A DNA stretch of 64,000 nucleotides, taken from Prochilodus magdalenae. Lineage: Eukaryota > Chordata > Actinopteri > Characiformes > Prochilodontidae. Under the pieces are notes generated by a model. That model searched no databases. It was not told the DNA's origin and worked only from the letters and a program-made list of their open reading frames with translations. The position numbers and the translations under genes were made by a program. Shown here piece after piece: positions 21,047 to 40,599 of the stretch (positions are counted from its first letter, which is position 1; the number at the start of each line of letters is the position of its first letter). The stretch is taken from NCBI GenBank assembly GCA_024036415.1, contig JAMWET010003425.1, forward strand, positions 96,001 to 160,000, given 5' to 3'.

Positions 21047-24000
21047 TCAGCAGGAGCTGCTCTGCGTGTGGGCGGAGTCAGAGGTGTAGGTGGTGCTCTG
21101 AGTGTGGGTGGAGTTAGTGTTGCTCTTCTTTGAGAATTTCAGAGCGCTGAAGGAAACCTTCATCCGATTGGCTGTACGTTCGCTACGGCACATAAGCGTG
21201 TTCCTCACGTGATCCCGAAACTCCTCCGAGATGAAGTAATACACAAATGGGTCCAGGCAGCTGTTTAAGCTGGACAAGCACAGCGTGATGATGTAGAACC
21301 CGTAGCCGTTGTTTGGAACTTTGGCAGCCAACAGAGAGTAATGCACCACCAGCATGATGTTACTGGGAGTGAAGCACACCAGGAACATCACCAGGACGGT
21401 GATGATGAGGATTATAGCCTTCTTCCTCTTTTTAGTGATGTTGGAATCCGTCATGGAGCTCCTGAGAGAGCGAAACATCAGGACGTATGCTACGATACAG
21501 ACCACACAGGGAACAACATACCCCACAATGGCCATGGTCAGGAAATATCCAACAGGGATGTGTGATTGGCTGGGGCGAGTGACGTCGTGGCAGGTGATTA
21601 TGTTGAGATTGGTGGCTTTAACAGTCTGCTCATACAGGTAGAGTGGTACGGTGATGAGCCAGACTACAACCCACACCCCAACACAGACACAGGCTGTTAC
21701 ACGATTGTTCCTTTTCTGCTGGGAAAGCGGGTGTGCTATCGCCCAGTAGCGCTGCACACTGATGCATGCTATGAAGATGGCGGAGCAGTACATGTTCCCA
21801 TAGAAGAACCCCACTAGCACTCTACACAGCGGCTCCCCGAAGATCCAGTCGTTGCCGTTGAGGTGGTAGGCGATCTTCAGTGGGAGCCACACGATGAAGA
21901 GCAGGTCAGCCAGTGCTAGATTGGCCATGAGGATGGATGCTGGATGCTTCTTCTTCGTTCTGAAGAGGAACACCCAGACGGCCATGGCGTTGGTGGGCAA
22001 CCCCACAATGAAGATGATGATGTAAACGACAGGGAGGAAGACTTTGGTGAGGCTGCTGTTGAGAACAATCTGGCCAGTGTAAAATACCTTTACACCCTCT
22101 GCAGTCTCATCACCAATAAACCCCCTGACAATAGGGGATTTTTCAGTAGCTGAAGGGAAGAAAGATTGACAAAATCAAATTAGATTTCTGAAATATCACC
22201 AAAGACCACCAAACTTATATTTGCTTCATTATTCTTACTTGCTAAAATATGTTTCAAATTTGCCCTTTTATTAGCCAATATTGTATGTTTCAGTTTTTGT
22301 TGGTGTCACAATACTTCTCATTATCACATAGAACAATCACATTCCAAACACATACTGCTCATCCAGTCATAAAATAATGTATACAATTGAAAAGATCACA
22401 TTTCAGCATAACAATGAAAACTGAGGCCATGAGAACAAACAATATATCTGGGACGTTAAATAGAGGTGCTCAATAAAAGGGGACCCAGGACAGAACCCTG
22501 GGGAACTCCCTGAGTAACCCGAGTAGTAATTGATTTGTGCTGCAGACAGGTCACAAACTGAAATCCATCTGCTAAGTACAATGTAAAGCAGGACAACACA
22601 ACAGCAGAGAGGCCATCGGAAGAAAGACGCGAGCTGAGTATATTATGACTGACAGTTTTGAAGGCTGCAGTAAGATCCATGCGCTGCCAATGCTAGCTGA
22701 AACGCCTGAGAATCTGGCAGGTCCCGTCAAACATCAAGTTTCCTGTACACGGTAGATAGCAAACTTACATGGCCTAGCCTAAAATGAAGCACAACAAACA
22801 CATCAGTGACTCACTAAGCTAACAACAACGTTTATACATCTCTCCTACCACAAACAAGACGCATCCATGAGCCTGCAAGGCTGTAATGGCACAACAAGCT
22901 AGTAGCGCTATGCTCCATAGCCCCTGCCTTAAGGACAGCAGTGTGCCATCCCCCCTAACATTGGCAGTGTAGTAAATTTTTCTCATTAATTAATGATACT
23001 GGTAGCCCTAAGAGCTCTGGTTAGAAAGATCTGAGTGTTTTTGATGGGTGTGTTTATTTGTAGTGTAAACATTCAGCACATTCCTCCTTTCCACATTACA
23101 TTTACAGTATGGGTCATGTGGAAACCTATCATGCAGTAGCACAAAGCACAGCTGGTAATATTCAGCGTCAGTCCTGTTATAACACTGCAGCTGTTTGCTC
23201 AGACAAGTCTAATTATTCGACTTAACCTAGCAAGTGAACCTGGCTGACCCGAGCTGTTAGTTATTATGAGTTATTATGGTGAAAAAGCAGATTATTTGTA
23301 ATAGTGTGATGGTAAATATGTTCAATGATCCAGGTTTGAGGTTTTAAATGAAGGGTTTTTAAGTTAAATGTGGTTTTATTACATTTTTAATTTTTGTATT
23401 AATTCCAACTTTTTTTGGATTAAAAAACAAATAGATACTAGAGCTATATATAAATTTTAAAACTTAAATATATATATATATTTATTTATTTATTTATTTA
23501 TTTATTTTCCCCTCATGGTGTCTCACGGGTATTTTCCTAGAGTCCTTCTACTTATTTACAAAACCAAACCACCCAAAGAAGTCATTTTGGAATGTCACAA
23601 ATGTTCCATGAAGGTCAGAAAGCTTAATGAATGCCCATTCTTGGAATTCTTGACATTTTAAAATAGGTGACAACTTCTATAGCATGCTGGTTTGACTGAA
23701 CAGGGCTCATATAAACTCAGCTCATATAAACTCACTTGTGTAAATCACTAAATTTTCTATATCTAATAAAAGTAGCTTTGGCCGAACTGTAACCTGGTTA
23801 GTGACACTCACAAAGCCTCACAAACTGAGTTTATGATCAACCAACTTTAACAGCTTTGCACATTGCGTAAAGAACGGCACGCCTTTCTTCTTACATGGTC
23901 CACTCATTACAGCTGAAACACAATGTTGTCTTTGTACATATTTCACAATTCATGTGTTTAAACCTGGAAACAAAGGTTAACAACAGGTCCAGTGGAGAAC

Positions 24001-24156
24001 GTATGACAAGCAGAATCAGTTTCTATCCAGCAAACAAGTATTTATTCCATTTCTCCGTGTACACTGAGTGTTTACAGAGACGCCCTTACCTTGTGCAGAC
24101 ACATCAGCACAGAGGAATGAGATAAGAACGTGGATCCAGGGTAATGCGTGCCTCAT
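21047..24156 (-). CDS. f2rl1: Proteinase-activated receptor 2 (PAR2), gene C
   Basis: Exon 1 (24156-24090) encodes a signal peptide, MRHALPWIHVLISFLCADVS. Exon 2 (22149-21047) follows in phase 1, giving 389 residues, close to human PAR2. The donor is caag/gtaagg and the acceptor cttcag/ct. After the signal peptide comes KSPIVR31/GFIGDE, which aligns with the trypsin site and SLIG-type tethered ligand of PAR2, so a serine protease cutting after Arg31 should expose GFIGDE. In the core, GLPTN is in TM1, Cys131 in TM3 should pair with Cys209 of the ECL2 CHDV motif, QRYW is at 155-158, and DPFVYYF is in TM7. The tail FRDHVRNTLMCRSERTANRM is like mammalian PAR2 and ends in a Ser/Thr-rich stretch suited to arrestin phosphorylation. 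It is the best candidate for the conserved F2RL1 orthologue here. Confidence 0.88.
22456..22680 (-). mobile_element. L2-like LINE reverse-transcriptase fragment
   Basis: The frame reads MDLTAAFKTVSHNILSSRL and later TRVTQGVPQGSVLGPLL, the FDTVDHN-type and GVPQGSVLGPLL motifs of L2/CR1 reverse transcriptase. It covers only about 75 codons and lies in the intron of gene C, on the same strand. Confidence 0.8.
23465..23507. repeat. AT-rich (TA)n/(TTTA)n microsatellite
   Basis: TA repeats are followed by TTTA tetranucleotides, in the gene C intron. Confidence 0.85.
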
Positions 24157-24789
24157 GATTGACCAGCTCTCAGCCGAGAGTACACCACCGCCAGGAGGAA
24201 GCTGACTGCGTGCCGTGCCTCAGTGCTTAGGAATATATGCACTTAACATTGAGATGTCCCTTCCTCATCATCACATGACCCATCTAACCTGTTCGTCATG
24301 TATCTGTGTGGGCGTGTGTCTGGAAAACACCCTCATATGCATGAAGTCATAACTTCTAGGAAGCTCGTTCTTCTGAGTGAGCCTGTAGACATTCAGTGCA
24401 AGGTATGTTAGTATGTATATGTTAGTATGACGAGTGGATCTTTTACAGGTACCAGACCTGACAGGCCTCGAACACGGCTGTTTCTCCTTCTAACGCCAAT
24501 CCTGCTTTAACAAGGGCACAGCAAAACAGACAGGTTACCAAATCATAGACTGCTGAGTAACAGTTTTGATTCATATTGCACCACTCAAACTTGCATATGA
24601 CCATACAACCACAACAATTCTGAAGGAGGGGCTACTGGAGAAACCTACTGTTTCAGGCTGTGAAGGCCATGGTGTTGGGTTTGTCAACAGACATGATTAA
24701 TGTTCATCTATTAAATGAAAAGTTGGTATTTGCAGACTTCTTAATCAATCATTCCTTAATTAAGTTAACTTAATGCTAAAAGTGACTTG

Positions 24790-24990
24790 TGCAAAATTTA
24801 GGACAAAAAGTTAAGACAAAAAATTAAGGAAAAATGTTATAACAAAAAGTTAGGACAAAAGGTTATCGTAAAAAAACCTAGGACAAAAAGTTAGCACAAA
24901 ATTAGGACAAAAGTTTGGACAAGAAGTTGAGACAAAAAATTAAGGAAAGAATATTATAACAATAACCTAAGACAAAAGAGTTAGGACAAA
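24790..24990. repeat. Short degenerate tandem repeat of an 'aggacaaaaagtta' unit
   Basis: Units of the type (t)aggacaaaaagtta recur about ten times with small changes in length. It lies upstream of gene C. Non-coding. Confidence 0.6.
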
Positions 24991-25175
24991 AAGTTTAATA
25001 GGCGGATATATCTAAATTTTTGCATCCTACTTTTCCTACATGTGCTCCATGGGTCTATAATATATTCAATAATATTATACAGTTATGTTTTCCATGATAA
25101 GACCCCTTTAACCAACATGATAACAAGGAAGAAGTCAGAAAAGTGAGGAGTCAGCCAGTGCTGAATTAGCAAGCC

Positions 25176-25260
<85 letters not shown>
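25176..25260. repeat. (CA)n microsatellite
   Basis: About 40 CA units with one interruption near 25229. Confidence 0.95.
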
Positions 25261-25844
25261 GGGAGTAATCCACATGATTATTGAGTCAATGGAGTCCAGA
25301 ACCGTCCTTCACAAGAACAAAATGAAATGACATTCATAACTCACATTTTACTGAATCTGACGTTTACCAGAACCAGTGACCAGAGGAAGTACGCCTGTAG
25401 GTTCCCTAGTTCAGAGCATGTCTTCTTCCTGGTGTGGTAATAATATAAGGAACCATAAGACCCTTTATCTGTTTAGATAATATTTTACCCAATGCCAATA
25501 TTCCTGCCCTGCAGTCCACAGCAAGGAATTAATGAAATCATACATCAGTCAGACGGCATCGATTCTCTTCTAAGACGTTACTGATTTTATTTCCTTAAAA
25601 TCATTTTACTTTATTATTATTAATTATAAGTTTGTCTCTTTCATAACCACTGAGAGTAATTCTGGAAGGATCTATATGTTGTTTCTGAGATGCTAGAAGA
25701 CATTGCCATCTACTGGACTAGTCTGGTATAACATGTAGACTCCAATCACAGTGTTGTGCTCAGAGCTGAGGGGAAGCACTACGCTGTGCAGGGCAGGGTA
25801 CATTCAGGAGCAGGCTTGGGAAACACTGGCCTATAATACTCCAC

Positions 25845-25928
<84 letters not shown>
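25845..25928. repeat. (GATA)n microsatellite
   Basis: About 21 uninterrupted GATA units. Confidence 0.95.
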
Positions 25929-25929
<1 letters not shown>

Positions 25930-26005
25930 TACACAAACAGATAGACAGTATCTGTTCATTCTGTGTTTTAAATTCCCATTGTTTATTGCTTATAAATATA
26001 AACAC

Positions 26006-26007
<2 letters not shown>

Positions 26008-26048
<41 letters not shown>

Positions 26049-26100
26049 TAATAACAACAACAACAACTACTACTACTACTACTACCACCGACAACATCAT
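26008..26100. repeat. AAT/AAC/ACT trinucleotide microsatellite
   Basis: An ATA run grades into CAA and then ACT triplets. A further pure ATA run is at about 26287-26321. Confidence 0.9.
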
Positions 26101-26284
26101 CAAAAACAATGAAAATGAATAATAATGTTTTAAATGTTAATAAGGCAGAAGAGTAAATACTATAAACTTGGTAACTCTGTACACATGGCTATGTCAAGCT
26201 CTACAGTACTGAATTCAACACACCTTCTCATAGCGCTCACTGGGGAGAAGGCAGGACACGCCCTGGTCTGGCCGCCAGTCTTAT

Positions 26285-26322
<38 letters not shown>

Positions 26323-27228
26323 GTAAATAACACTGCATGCGTGTACACTGTGAGCCTTACATGGAGCTCAAGCTTTCGGCCCTGTGCTACATCTGATACT
26401 CGTATTTGTGCTGTTCTAGATCCCAGTTAGTCTGATCCAGGCTTACAGGCCATATCACTGAAAACTTCAATTGACCCCGTGTACCTACTCTTTCATGAAC
26501 TAGACAAACCCGCTGTTCAGTCCCCCAGTGCACATGGATATGGAAAACTGGGGGGCAAAACTGGGGTGTTGTTTCTGGGATGTTGATTGATTCATGTGAA
26601 ACAGAAGTGAGCTCCTCCTAAGGCGTGGGGTTCAGCACAGCTTCAGCCGGACAGAGGAGATACACAGTAGATGTTCTGCCTGAACTTGAAACAGTAGAAC
26701 AGTATTTAGCTTGGATAAGCATGTATGCTAAAAGCTAGCAGTGTTGCTAAGCCAGCTATGTGATCTGTAACTTAGTTTTGTACTGTACTTGAGGTTCTAG
26801 ATACATAACTAAATATGAACATGAGTCATGGTCTACACATCTCTAGTTTCAACAATAACACTGTTTCTACAGATGCCTCTTTAGCAAACAGACTTACAAA
26901 AGGTAGAAGCTGAAACGATTTCACACGTCATATAATAACACTTCAGTGTAGCACAATGTTCATAAGGCTTTATGACTATAGATACTCACCAGTCATAAAC
27001 ATCCATAAAGCTTTATTCTGATACATTACTGGGCAGTTAGAGCTCATTAGTTTGCAGGGAATGTGTCTCAGTGCTTTGAGAAGACCTGTCATTACTGAAA
27101 CACTGATATTCTGCAGATGAGTCATGTTTTGTGTTTTAATAAAAATATAATTGATTTGATTTTATGTGCATATAACTTTTAAAACAGTCCTCACTGAAAC
27201 ACTTTGAGATGTAGAATAGAACCGTGGA

Positions 27229-27790
27229 ATGATCTATGGTCACAATAGAAGAATTGATGCCCAGGGTAGAATAGTCCATGCCCACACTAGAAGGATTGAT
27301 GCCCACAGTAGAATGATTCATGCCCATAATAGAAGGATTGATGCCCATGGTAGAATGATCCATGCCAACAATAGAAGAATTGATACCCACGGTAGAATGC
27401 TCCATGTCCATAGTAGAAGGATTGACGCCCTTGGTAGAATGATCCATGCTCATAGTAGAAGGATTGATACCCACGGTAGAATAATCCATGCCCACAATAC
27501 AATGATCCATGCCCATGGTAGAAGGATTGATGCCCACAGTAGAATGATCCATGCTCACAGTAGAAGGATTGATGCCCTCAGTAGAATACATGCCCACAAT
27601 ACAATGACCCATGCCCACGGTAGAAGGATTGATGCCCACAGTAGAATGACCCATGCCCACGGTAGAAGCATTGATGCACACAGTAAAATGATCCATGTCC
27701 ACCGTAGAAGGATCCATGCCCATGGTAGAAGATTTGATGCCCACGGTAGAATGATCTATGCCCACAGTAGAATGATCCATGCCCACTTGA
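27229..27790. repeat. Minisatellite of 21-bp half-units downstream of gene E
   Basis: Alternating units of the type 'agaaggattgatgcccacagt' and 'agaatgatccatgcccacgg' give a higher-order period of about 42 bp over some 560 bp. Because the period is a multiple of three and stops are rare, several frames on both strands stay open, with heptapeptides of the STVGMDH/STVGINP type. This is a tandem repeat and not a protein gene. It sits just after the stop of gene E and could fall in its 3' UTR. Confidence 0.85.
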
Positions 27791-27911
27791 CTTCAAAGCT
27801 GGAATAAGTCTTTATAGACGTTTATGTAGGTTTGTGTGAGTTGCCAATATGGTCTTACCTGAACAATGCCCTGCAGCAACATTAACACTGATTGTTAACT
27901 CAGTCCCTCAC

Positions 27912-33732
<5,821 letters not shown>

Positions 33733-34149
33733 GGCTGCTGCTCAGTCTAGTTAGTTGTCCACTTTCCTCCAAGGCGAGAAAGGACGAGGGCGATGCTAAA
33801 ACCAGTAAACGCAGTTCAGTTGTGTGTGGCCTCGTCCCTGTTGTCGCTAGAGAGCAGTGGGAACCTCACACTGAAGGAAGTACATTCCAGTCCGGTGATT
33901 CACCCGTGGACCCTTCAGCAGAGATCAGCCTGAAAGATAAGTGGGCGGTGACCATTTTTTCTGGTCAGGCTGAAAAAAAGATTTGTCTGTGTAGACAATT
34001 AGATCTGAATCTGTTCTAGTATGAGCAGTAATCATTGATTACAGATACAGATACAATCATTTTATAATTCTGATTCAGAATAATCCAGAGTATATAATAA
34101 ATAATCCATAGTTACTGCAAAATTATGTAGTAATTTGTAACATGTGGTC

Positions 34150-34775
34150 GATACTGAGTAATTAATAGTAGAAACTGAATGATTCATACTGGATAGAGGC
34201 TAATCCATAGTAGGTGCTGAATAATTCATAGTAGATATGCAACAATTCATACTGGATACAGAATAATTCATACTGGATACAGACTAATCCATAGCAGATG
34301 CTGAATCATTCATAGTAAATGCTGAATGATTTATAGAAGATACTGAGTAATTCATGGTAGAGTCTGAGTAATTCATGCTGGATACAGGCTAATTCACAGT
34401 AGATGCTAAATAATTCTGTAGATGAGAATAGAATAATAGATGCTGAGACATTCGTACTGGATACAGGCTAATTCATAGTAGATGCTGAATAATCCATAGT
34501 ACATGCCGATTAATTCATACCGGATACAGGCTAATCCATAGTAGATGCTAAATAATCCATAGTAGATGCTGAGTAATTCATACTGGATACAGGCTAATTC
34601 ATAGTAGATGCTAAATAATCCATAGTAGATGCTGAGTTATTCATACTGGATACAGGCTAATTCATAGTAGATGCTGAATAATCCATAGTAGATGAGAATA
34701 GAATAGTAGATGCTGAGTAATTTACTGCAGGTCCTGGATGATTTATAGAGGATATTAAATAGTTTATAATAATCA
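34150..34775. repeat. Degenerate minisatellite upstream of gene E
   Basis: Units such as 'attcatactggatacaggct', 'aattcatagtagatgctgaa' and 'taatccatagtagatgctga' alternate irregularly, with a basic period near 20 bp. Non-coding. Confidence 0.75.
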
Positions 34776-34779
34776 TAAT

Positions 34780-37700
34780 GGGTAAAATAGTCTCTCTATC
34801 ATTTCTCTCTTGTGGTTGTTCAATAATGCACCCCTGGTTTAATCTCTAAACATCAAACCAGGTTAACGCCCACAACTCAGGCTCGCTGACACTTGCCAGC
34901 TGCTGAAATGTCCTAGCTGATGTCGTGATAGCTGGGTGGAACTGTTGTTTCAAAAATATTAGATTGGGTAACAGTTTCTACTACAAAAATAAAAACCCAG
35001 AACGTTGTCTGACAAACATTCAGAACATCTCTTCCTACTGAACACAGCAACAGTGTTTTTCAGAAATTAAGAAACTAAATTTTAAGTCACATCACAAACA
35101 TAATGTTTATAATACTAATCTTATATTATTTAAAAGAAAGGACCACATACAATATCAAACATAAGAATTCAGTGATATTGTATATTTTTATGGTCCTGAA
35201 GTATCATTATTTTTATATCTGTTTATAAGTGCTTTGTAGTTATCCTCAGCTTATAACTCACTTAAAACATGTAAATAATTTATAAATGTCTGAATATGAA
35301 TTTGGGCTGCAAAAATGGTGTAACGTTATTTGTTATTGTAATGACAGATGAAAGAATAACCAGTTCAAATAAACAAGCATAACATTTATAATAACATTTG
35401 CAGTAAACTTGATACTATACAGAGCCTATAGAAAATAAAACCCCATAATTACAGACATATAGAGCTTGAAATTAAGTGCTCAGATATTTGGATTAGATGG
35501 TCTTTAAAAGTGACAATTATCTTTTATTACAAATATTATTCTTACCTTTTACCTAGCATACTCCAACGTATGTTTTAATACATGTGGAATCCATATCCGG
35601 AGCTCCATAAACAACCGAGAAGTATTTGATTCCTAAGCTTCCTAAATAAATGCTCATTATTAGCTAAATCAATATTTAATCCTAATCAATAACCAACACT
35701 TCTTCATTCATTCTTTATCATACTGCACTATAGCAACCCTAAATTCATAATTCAGTATTCCAGAAATGGGCCGTGTGTGCTTCAGACCACCCAGACTGTT
35801 ATCAGCTACAGCCCAACAGTCTGAAAGCCAGGGTCAGTTAAGGTATGGGGTCAGTGTGTCAAAGCAGACAGCGACGGTTCTGTTCTGTAATTAACGCAGC
35901 ATTAACGCAGATCAGCATATGCAGCCTTCTAAGAAGACGTCTTTTCCAGGGATGTCCATGAATCTCCCAACACGACTATGTAAACCCAGATGCTAAACAA
36001 ATTATAAGAGTGTATGGAGATTGGACTGACCTGCCTGCCGAACTGACCTGTCCCCAAAAGTGAATGTGTGCAGAATTATGGAATGAAAAATTAAACAATG
36101 ACCTCGTATCTTCAGATGTGTGCAGGAGGATGTTGGGGATAAAATCCCAGCCTTAACATCCTTCAAGTGTAGTGAGAAGTAATGGGGACATCACACAGTG
36201 GTAAATTCATCACCGTCCCCACTGTTATTTGGAAAGTGCTGCAAGTGCTGTCTTGAATGAAATCAAAGTAAAATTAATAAACACTGTATTTTTGTTTGCA
36301 TTTTCCATACACTCCCAACTTTTCCTGATTTGGGGCTGTAATAATGAAGTACTCGGTGGAGAAATAGCAGAGTCAGTTACCACATTCCTTAGTTTTTAAT
36401 CATGGGTGTTCATACTCCCACTTTTCTGACCTAACCCTGGCCTTCACAATAAAAGTCCTTAGCAAAATAACCCAGCAAATACACGCTGCCAAACACACAT
36501 AGCCCGAATCTAAAATATAAAAACCTATTATTCCTAAAACAATACATTTCATTTATTTAGTCACACGTACATTTTTGATAACTAAACCGTCATCTTACGT
36601 TCATATCACCAACAGACTGCCCCCAGTATCTACAGGTAAAGGTAATGGAGGTAAAGTGTGGACACACTAGCCACTCAAACAAACATCTACGAAATGTTGA
36701 ACATGTGTTCTACTATTTGCTAATGATGGTCTTTGCCTTTTTAACATATTAGTCCATGTTTATAGATACCAGATAAGTGTCTATAAGTATCTATTGGAGA
36801 TTACTGGACACCTCCACACACTGGAGCTAGCATGGTCCATCTATTAACTATGGGGCCTATGTGAGGCAGGCGAAAGCATGCAACTGTGATGGTATTTTTG
36901 GGGTTAGCGAGAAACATTTTCTGTCTGCCGCAGTTTAAATCTGTTTCATAACACTTCCGGCCTCTCGCTCCAGGAAATTGCACAGTGTAAGGGTGGGGGG
37001 TGGGGTACAGGGTACTTTCCTGCAGTTAGTGAGTGCGCTTTTAACCCCCGACTCTGCAGATTAGCCAGATTTTCAGTGTACATTCTTATAAATGCATGCC
37101 TTAAATATGGGCTGCATAGCAGTTACAGACTTCATGAGTTCATGAATAACAAGGCTGATATTTCAGAGGCTAATAGATTCACAGCTCACATATGACAATA
37201 ATGTGACAATAAAATATGACCAAAAAAACGCAAATTATTAATTTAAAGTAATATTAGTTTGTCCAAGTCATTCATTCATTCATTCGTTATGCAACCACAA
37301 GTCTAGAAAGCACTGAGACAGCAGAAGGCGAGGACTTGGGGAAGGATGCTACTGCTGTTCTAATGCAGCGCTGTCTCTTCTGCTCTGCCAAACCAGGGTG
37401 GTGAGTTTTGTAATGCTGTATCTGTATTGTCGATCTGTAACCGCTGACGCTGCATGCTGGTGGAAACTTCAGTAAGATACACATTAAGACCTGAAATGAT
37501 CTCACATATGGTGTGAAAATGTGAGCCACGGCGCTAACACAACACAGTGTTAAATCATATTATGGCCAAAATGGGTAGATATGAGATTTTACATTTATAT
37601 TAGGTGATATAACAGGCTATATAGGCTTTATAGCACTAATGTTCACCGGCAGACAGGCTATTTCAGAGCATGCATAGAGTGGGCCTGTATATATTATGCT

Positions 37701-38540
37701 TCATAAGTGAACTTAAAGTTGTTATAGGGCATACATAACAGCATACATTGTCTGGGATACTCTTGAATAATTCCTCATATGAATATATAGTTCCATGCAT
37801 AATATGCATTAAATGTGTGTATATGGTTTTATGGCGTCAGGTTTTATGGCACACTTATCAGCATTCATAAACCATTGGCAATATGCCTGTTATGCAGTAT
37901 AACCCACTATAACAACCGGCCGATGTCCGGTTATCACTTCCGTCCACAATGAAAGTAACTTATGAAAGTAACTATAACTGCTTAAGAGTAATGACACTGA
38001 TATTGCATACTCACATGAGTATGGGCATAAATTAGGATAACTACTTGGATGAGTGATTAAGATTCCGAAGGCCTTAAGAGCCCACAGAGACCCAGGTTTA
38101 GAGGCTTTCTGAAATATCCTTAATGGAAATCTAAATCATTAATAAAAGTATAAAGGCTTGCTTTGGTTTCAGTGCAAGCTGCTGGCGGTCTCGCATGCTG
38201 TCCCCCAGCGACCACCGCCCCACAACACGCTCAGTGGGTTAGTCTGGCCAGAGTCTGTAAGACAGACCTGAGTGTGTAGGAGGCGTGTTTGAAACTGTGC
38301 CCTGTTCTAGTGCAGCATGCTGGTGGTTTGGCTCTTTCATAGTGGCGTCCATTGCACTACCACACTACCACAGGGCACTGTAAGACAAATTACAACAAAA
38401 GACAAGTACTCTAAATGAGCCAGAATTAGCCCTATATGCCCGTCTCATGTCCCGGCCAAGATTCTAAAATGGCAAGCTGTTTATTTTGAGACTGTGGTGA
38501 TATCGCTATAAGATTATTAAACTTGTTTCAACCTCTAGAC
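34780..38540. other. Intergenic DNA, nothing recognised
   Basis: AT-rich sequence with only short open frames. No splice-flanked exon, RNA gene or named mobile element could be supported. Confidence 0.4.
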
Positions 38541-38549
38541 CTCTATACA

Positions 38550-38790
38550 TCAATCAATCAATAATTTATTTGTATAGCGCTATTTACAACCAACGTCGTC
38601 TCAAAGCAGCTTCACAGAAAAATCAGTTTGTTAATGAGTTAATGTACAGACATAGGAAAGGCAGGTGGGGGGGGGTGGGTCCAAGCCCCCCTTGAGCAAG
38701 CCAGAGGGAAGAGTGGCGATGAAAAACTCCCAGGCTCAAGGGCGGAACCAAACCTCCTCAGATTGATCCCGGATGAGTATCAGAGCTGTG
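38550..38790. repeat. LINE-associated 3' repeat
   Basis: The 'tttatttgtatagcgctat' start and the 'gagcaagccagagggaagag', 'ggctcaagggcggaacc' and 'gatcccggatga' phrases belong to a widespread fish repeat. The same phrases occur in the NLR region at 60003-60130 and 62123-62245. Confidence 0.6.
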
Positions 38791-38989
38791 TATTCTAGAT
38801 ACTGATCATCTGTACTGGCTGTTCTGCATGGCTGTCGTAGATGTTTACCTGAACATTAGCTTCTTTTCTCACTACCAAGAGGAATCAACCCACAGAAATG
38901 AAACTTGGTGGGTGGGTTTAACATCTTGATGATGATTTCACGCTCGGCCATGCACGTGAGCTGTATCTCTGTACCTGACTGACTGACCC

Positions 38990-39390
38990 AACACCACCAT
39001 TACAGACACCCAGCAAGTAGTGTTACCTCCATGAGTCATCCTGTTAGTGCAGCACCATTGGCAGACGGCTGCACCACGCAGGACTACATGCACACAGACC
39101 GTTACCACGACTGTCCTTAACACCACGTCACCGTCACCAAAGACTGCAGTGGTGTCGTACCAGACTGTCATGGAGTGACTCAGAATGGCAGCGGGTCATC
39201 TTCAGTGACGAGTCCCGCTTTAGTCTTGGTGGAGACGCCCAGCGAATCCGTGTGTGGAGCACCAAGATGGACTAGAAGGCCTGGTGTCACTCCACCTCCA
39301 GCTCTACCGCACCATCTGCAGGAACTGTGTGATAGTAGTCAAGCTATATGGGATGGATTATCACAGGACGAGCCTGTTTTGATATAAATG
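38990..39390 (+). mobile_element. Tc1/mariner-like relic, second copy of the internally deleted element
   Basis: Reading from about 39171, the plus strand gives EWQRVIFSDESRFSLGGDAQ and then RIRVW. After the same internal joint as at 1803-2280 it gives QELC and IWDGLSQD. The frame is broken. It lies in opposite orientation to the first copy. Confidence 0.7.
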
Positions 39391-39419
39391 ATGATAGCAT
39401 TGAACTGAATTGAACTGAA

Positions 39420-39680
39420 GTCCGGGGTGTTATGGATTTGTATGTTCTCCCTGTGTCTGTGTGGGTTCCGTCCTGGTGCTTTGGTTTCCTCCCACAATCC
39501 TACAAAAGGCATGCAGTCAAGTGAACTGGAGAGGCTAAATTGCCCCTTTCTAGGTGTGAGTGAATGTGGATATCTGCACACCTGCCCTGTGATCGACTGG
39601 TGGCCTGTCCAGGGAGTTTCCGGTATTTCTCCCAGTGAGTGCTGGGATAGTGGCTTAGAAGATGAATGAATGGACTAGCC
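39420..39680 (+). repeat. Widespread fish interspersed repeat, LINE-type 3' region
   Basis: The phrases 'tgttctccctgtgtctgtgt', 'tttcctcccacaatcc', 'ggctaaattgcccct', 'gtgatcgactggtggcctgt' and a terminal 'gaatgaatg' are those of a very common teleost repeat. Frames on either strand are by-products. Confidence 0.65.
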
Positions 39681-40434
39681 ACAGATAAATATATAAATGC
39701 ACCTTATACTGTTTCTCCTGAACCCTTCACAGCTCAGAGCTCTTTACCTCGTATTAGTCATGCGTTCTCTTGAAGCAAAACTGAGACCTTCATGTGAACA
39801 GTGTGTTTAATTTCAACTGAACTCCACAGAAATATAATTAACAAGCTCCCCAATTGCTGGCCTGAGGGATCCAGGCTGCCTAAAGTACTCCCAGTTCTCT
39901 CCTGGAGTCAGACTCTGTTGGGGAAGAGAGAAGGAAACAAGTGGTTGCGCTCCTGCAGTATACACATGGGCCGGCGCTGGTAGATGCCAGAAGCGATGCT
40001 CCAAGAAGCTAGGGGAAACACTGACCTCTCCTGGTAGGCTGTGGGGCTATCCAGTCTTTTCGTATATGCAGTTTTAATAAATATTACATATTAACAAATA
40101 GTAAAAACCAAATATACGAGATTTAACAAATATAAAATAATTAACAAAATGCATTTTATAAAAACAAGATGTCAAATGTTTTACATTGTATTAATATCTG
40201 CTTCACTTGGAATTGACAAAAAGAAACTGGATATAATAGCAAACATTGATTTGATTGGTTAAATCTGCCATGTGATCAGCTGTTCCTTGCACAAACAATA
40301 CATTTAAACTAGAAAGTGATTAGGAATAAATAAATATATCCCTTTATCTTTTCATACAAGTCATGTTTTATCATTCCTCTGAATGATACAAAAATGGTTA
40401 CACGCCCTCAACAAAACTAGCCGATTCCCAAAAG

Positions 40435-40595
40435 TCCACATAGATTTCCCTGGCCCTGTTTAGGTAGAACTGTAGAACTGTGGGGACAGAGATTTCCCTG
40501 GCCCTGTTTAGGTAGAACTGTAGAACTGTGGGGATAGAGATTTCCCTGGCCCTATTTAGGTAGAACTGTGGAACTATGGGGACAGAGCTTGGCTC
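40435..40595. repeat. Three-copy tandem repeat, period about 57 bp
   Basis: Three copies of a unit containing 'agatttccctggccctgttt' and 'aggtagaactgtagaactgt' lie head to tail. The repeated peptide frame on the minus strand follows from the period being divisible by three. Confidence 0.85.
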
Positions 40596-40599
40596 TGAC

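Noticed and set aside
27229..27807. Long repeat-protein frames on both strands
   Set aside because: They follow from a 21-bp minisatellite without stop codons. No start context, splice support or domain.
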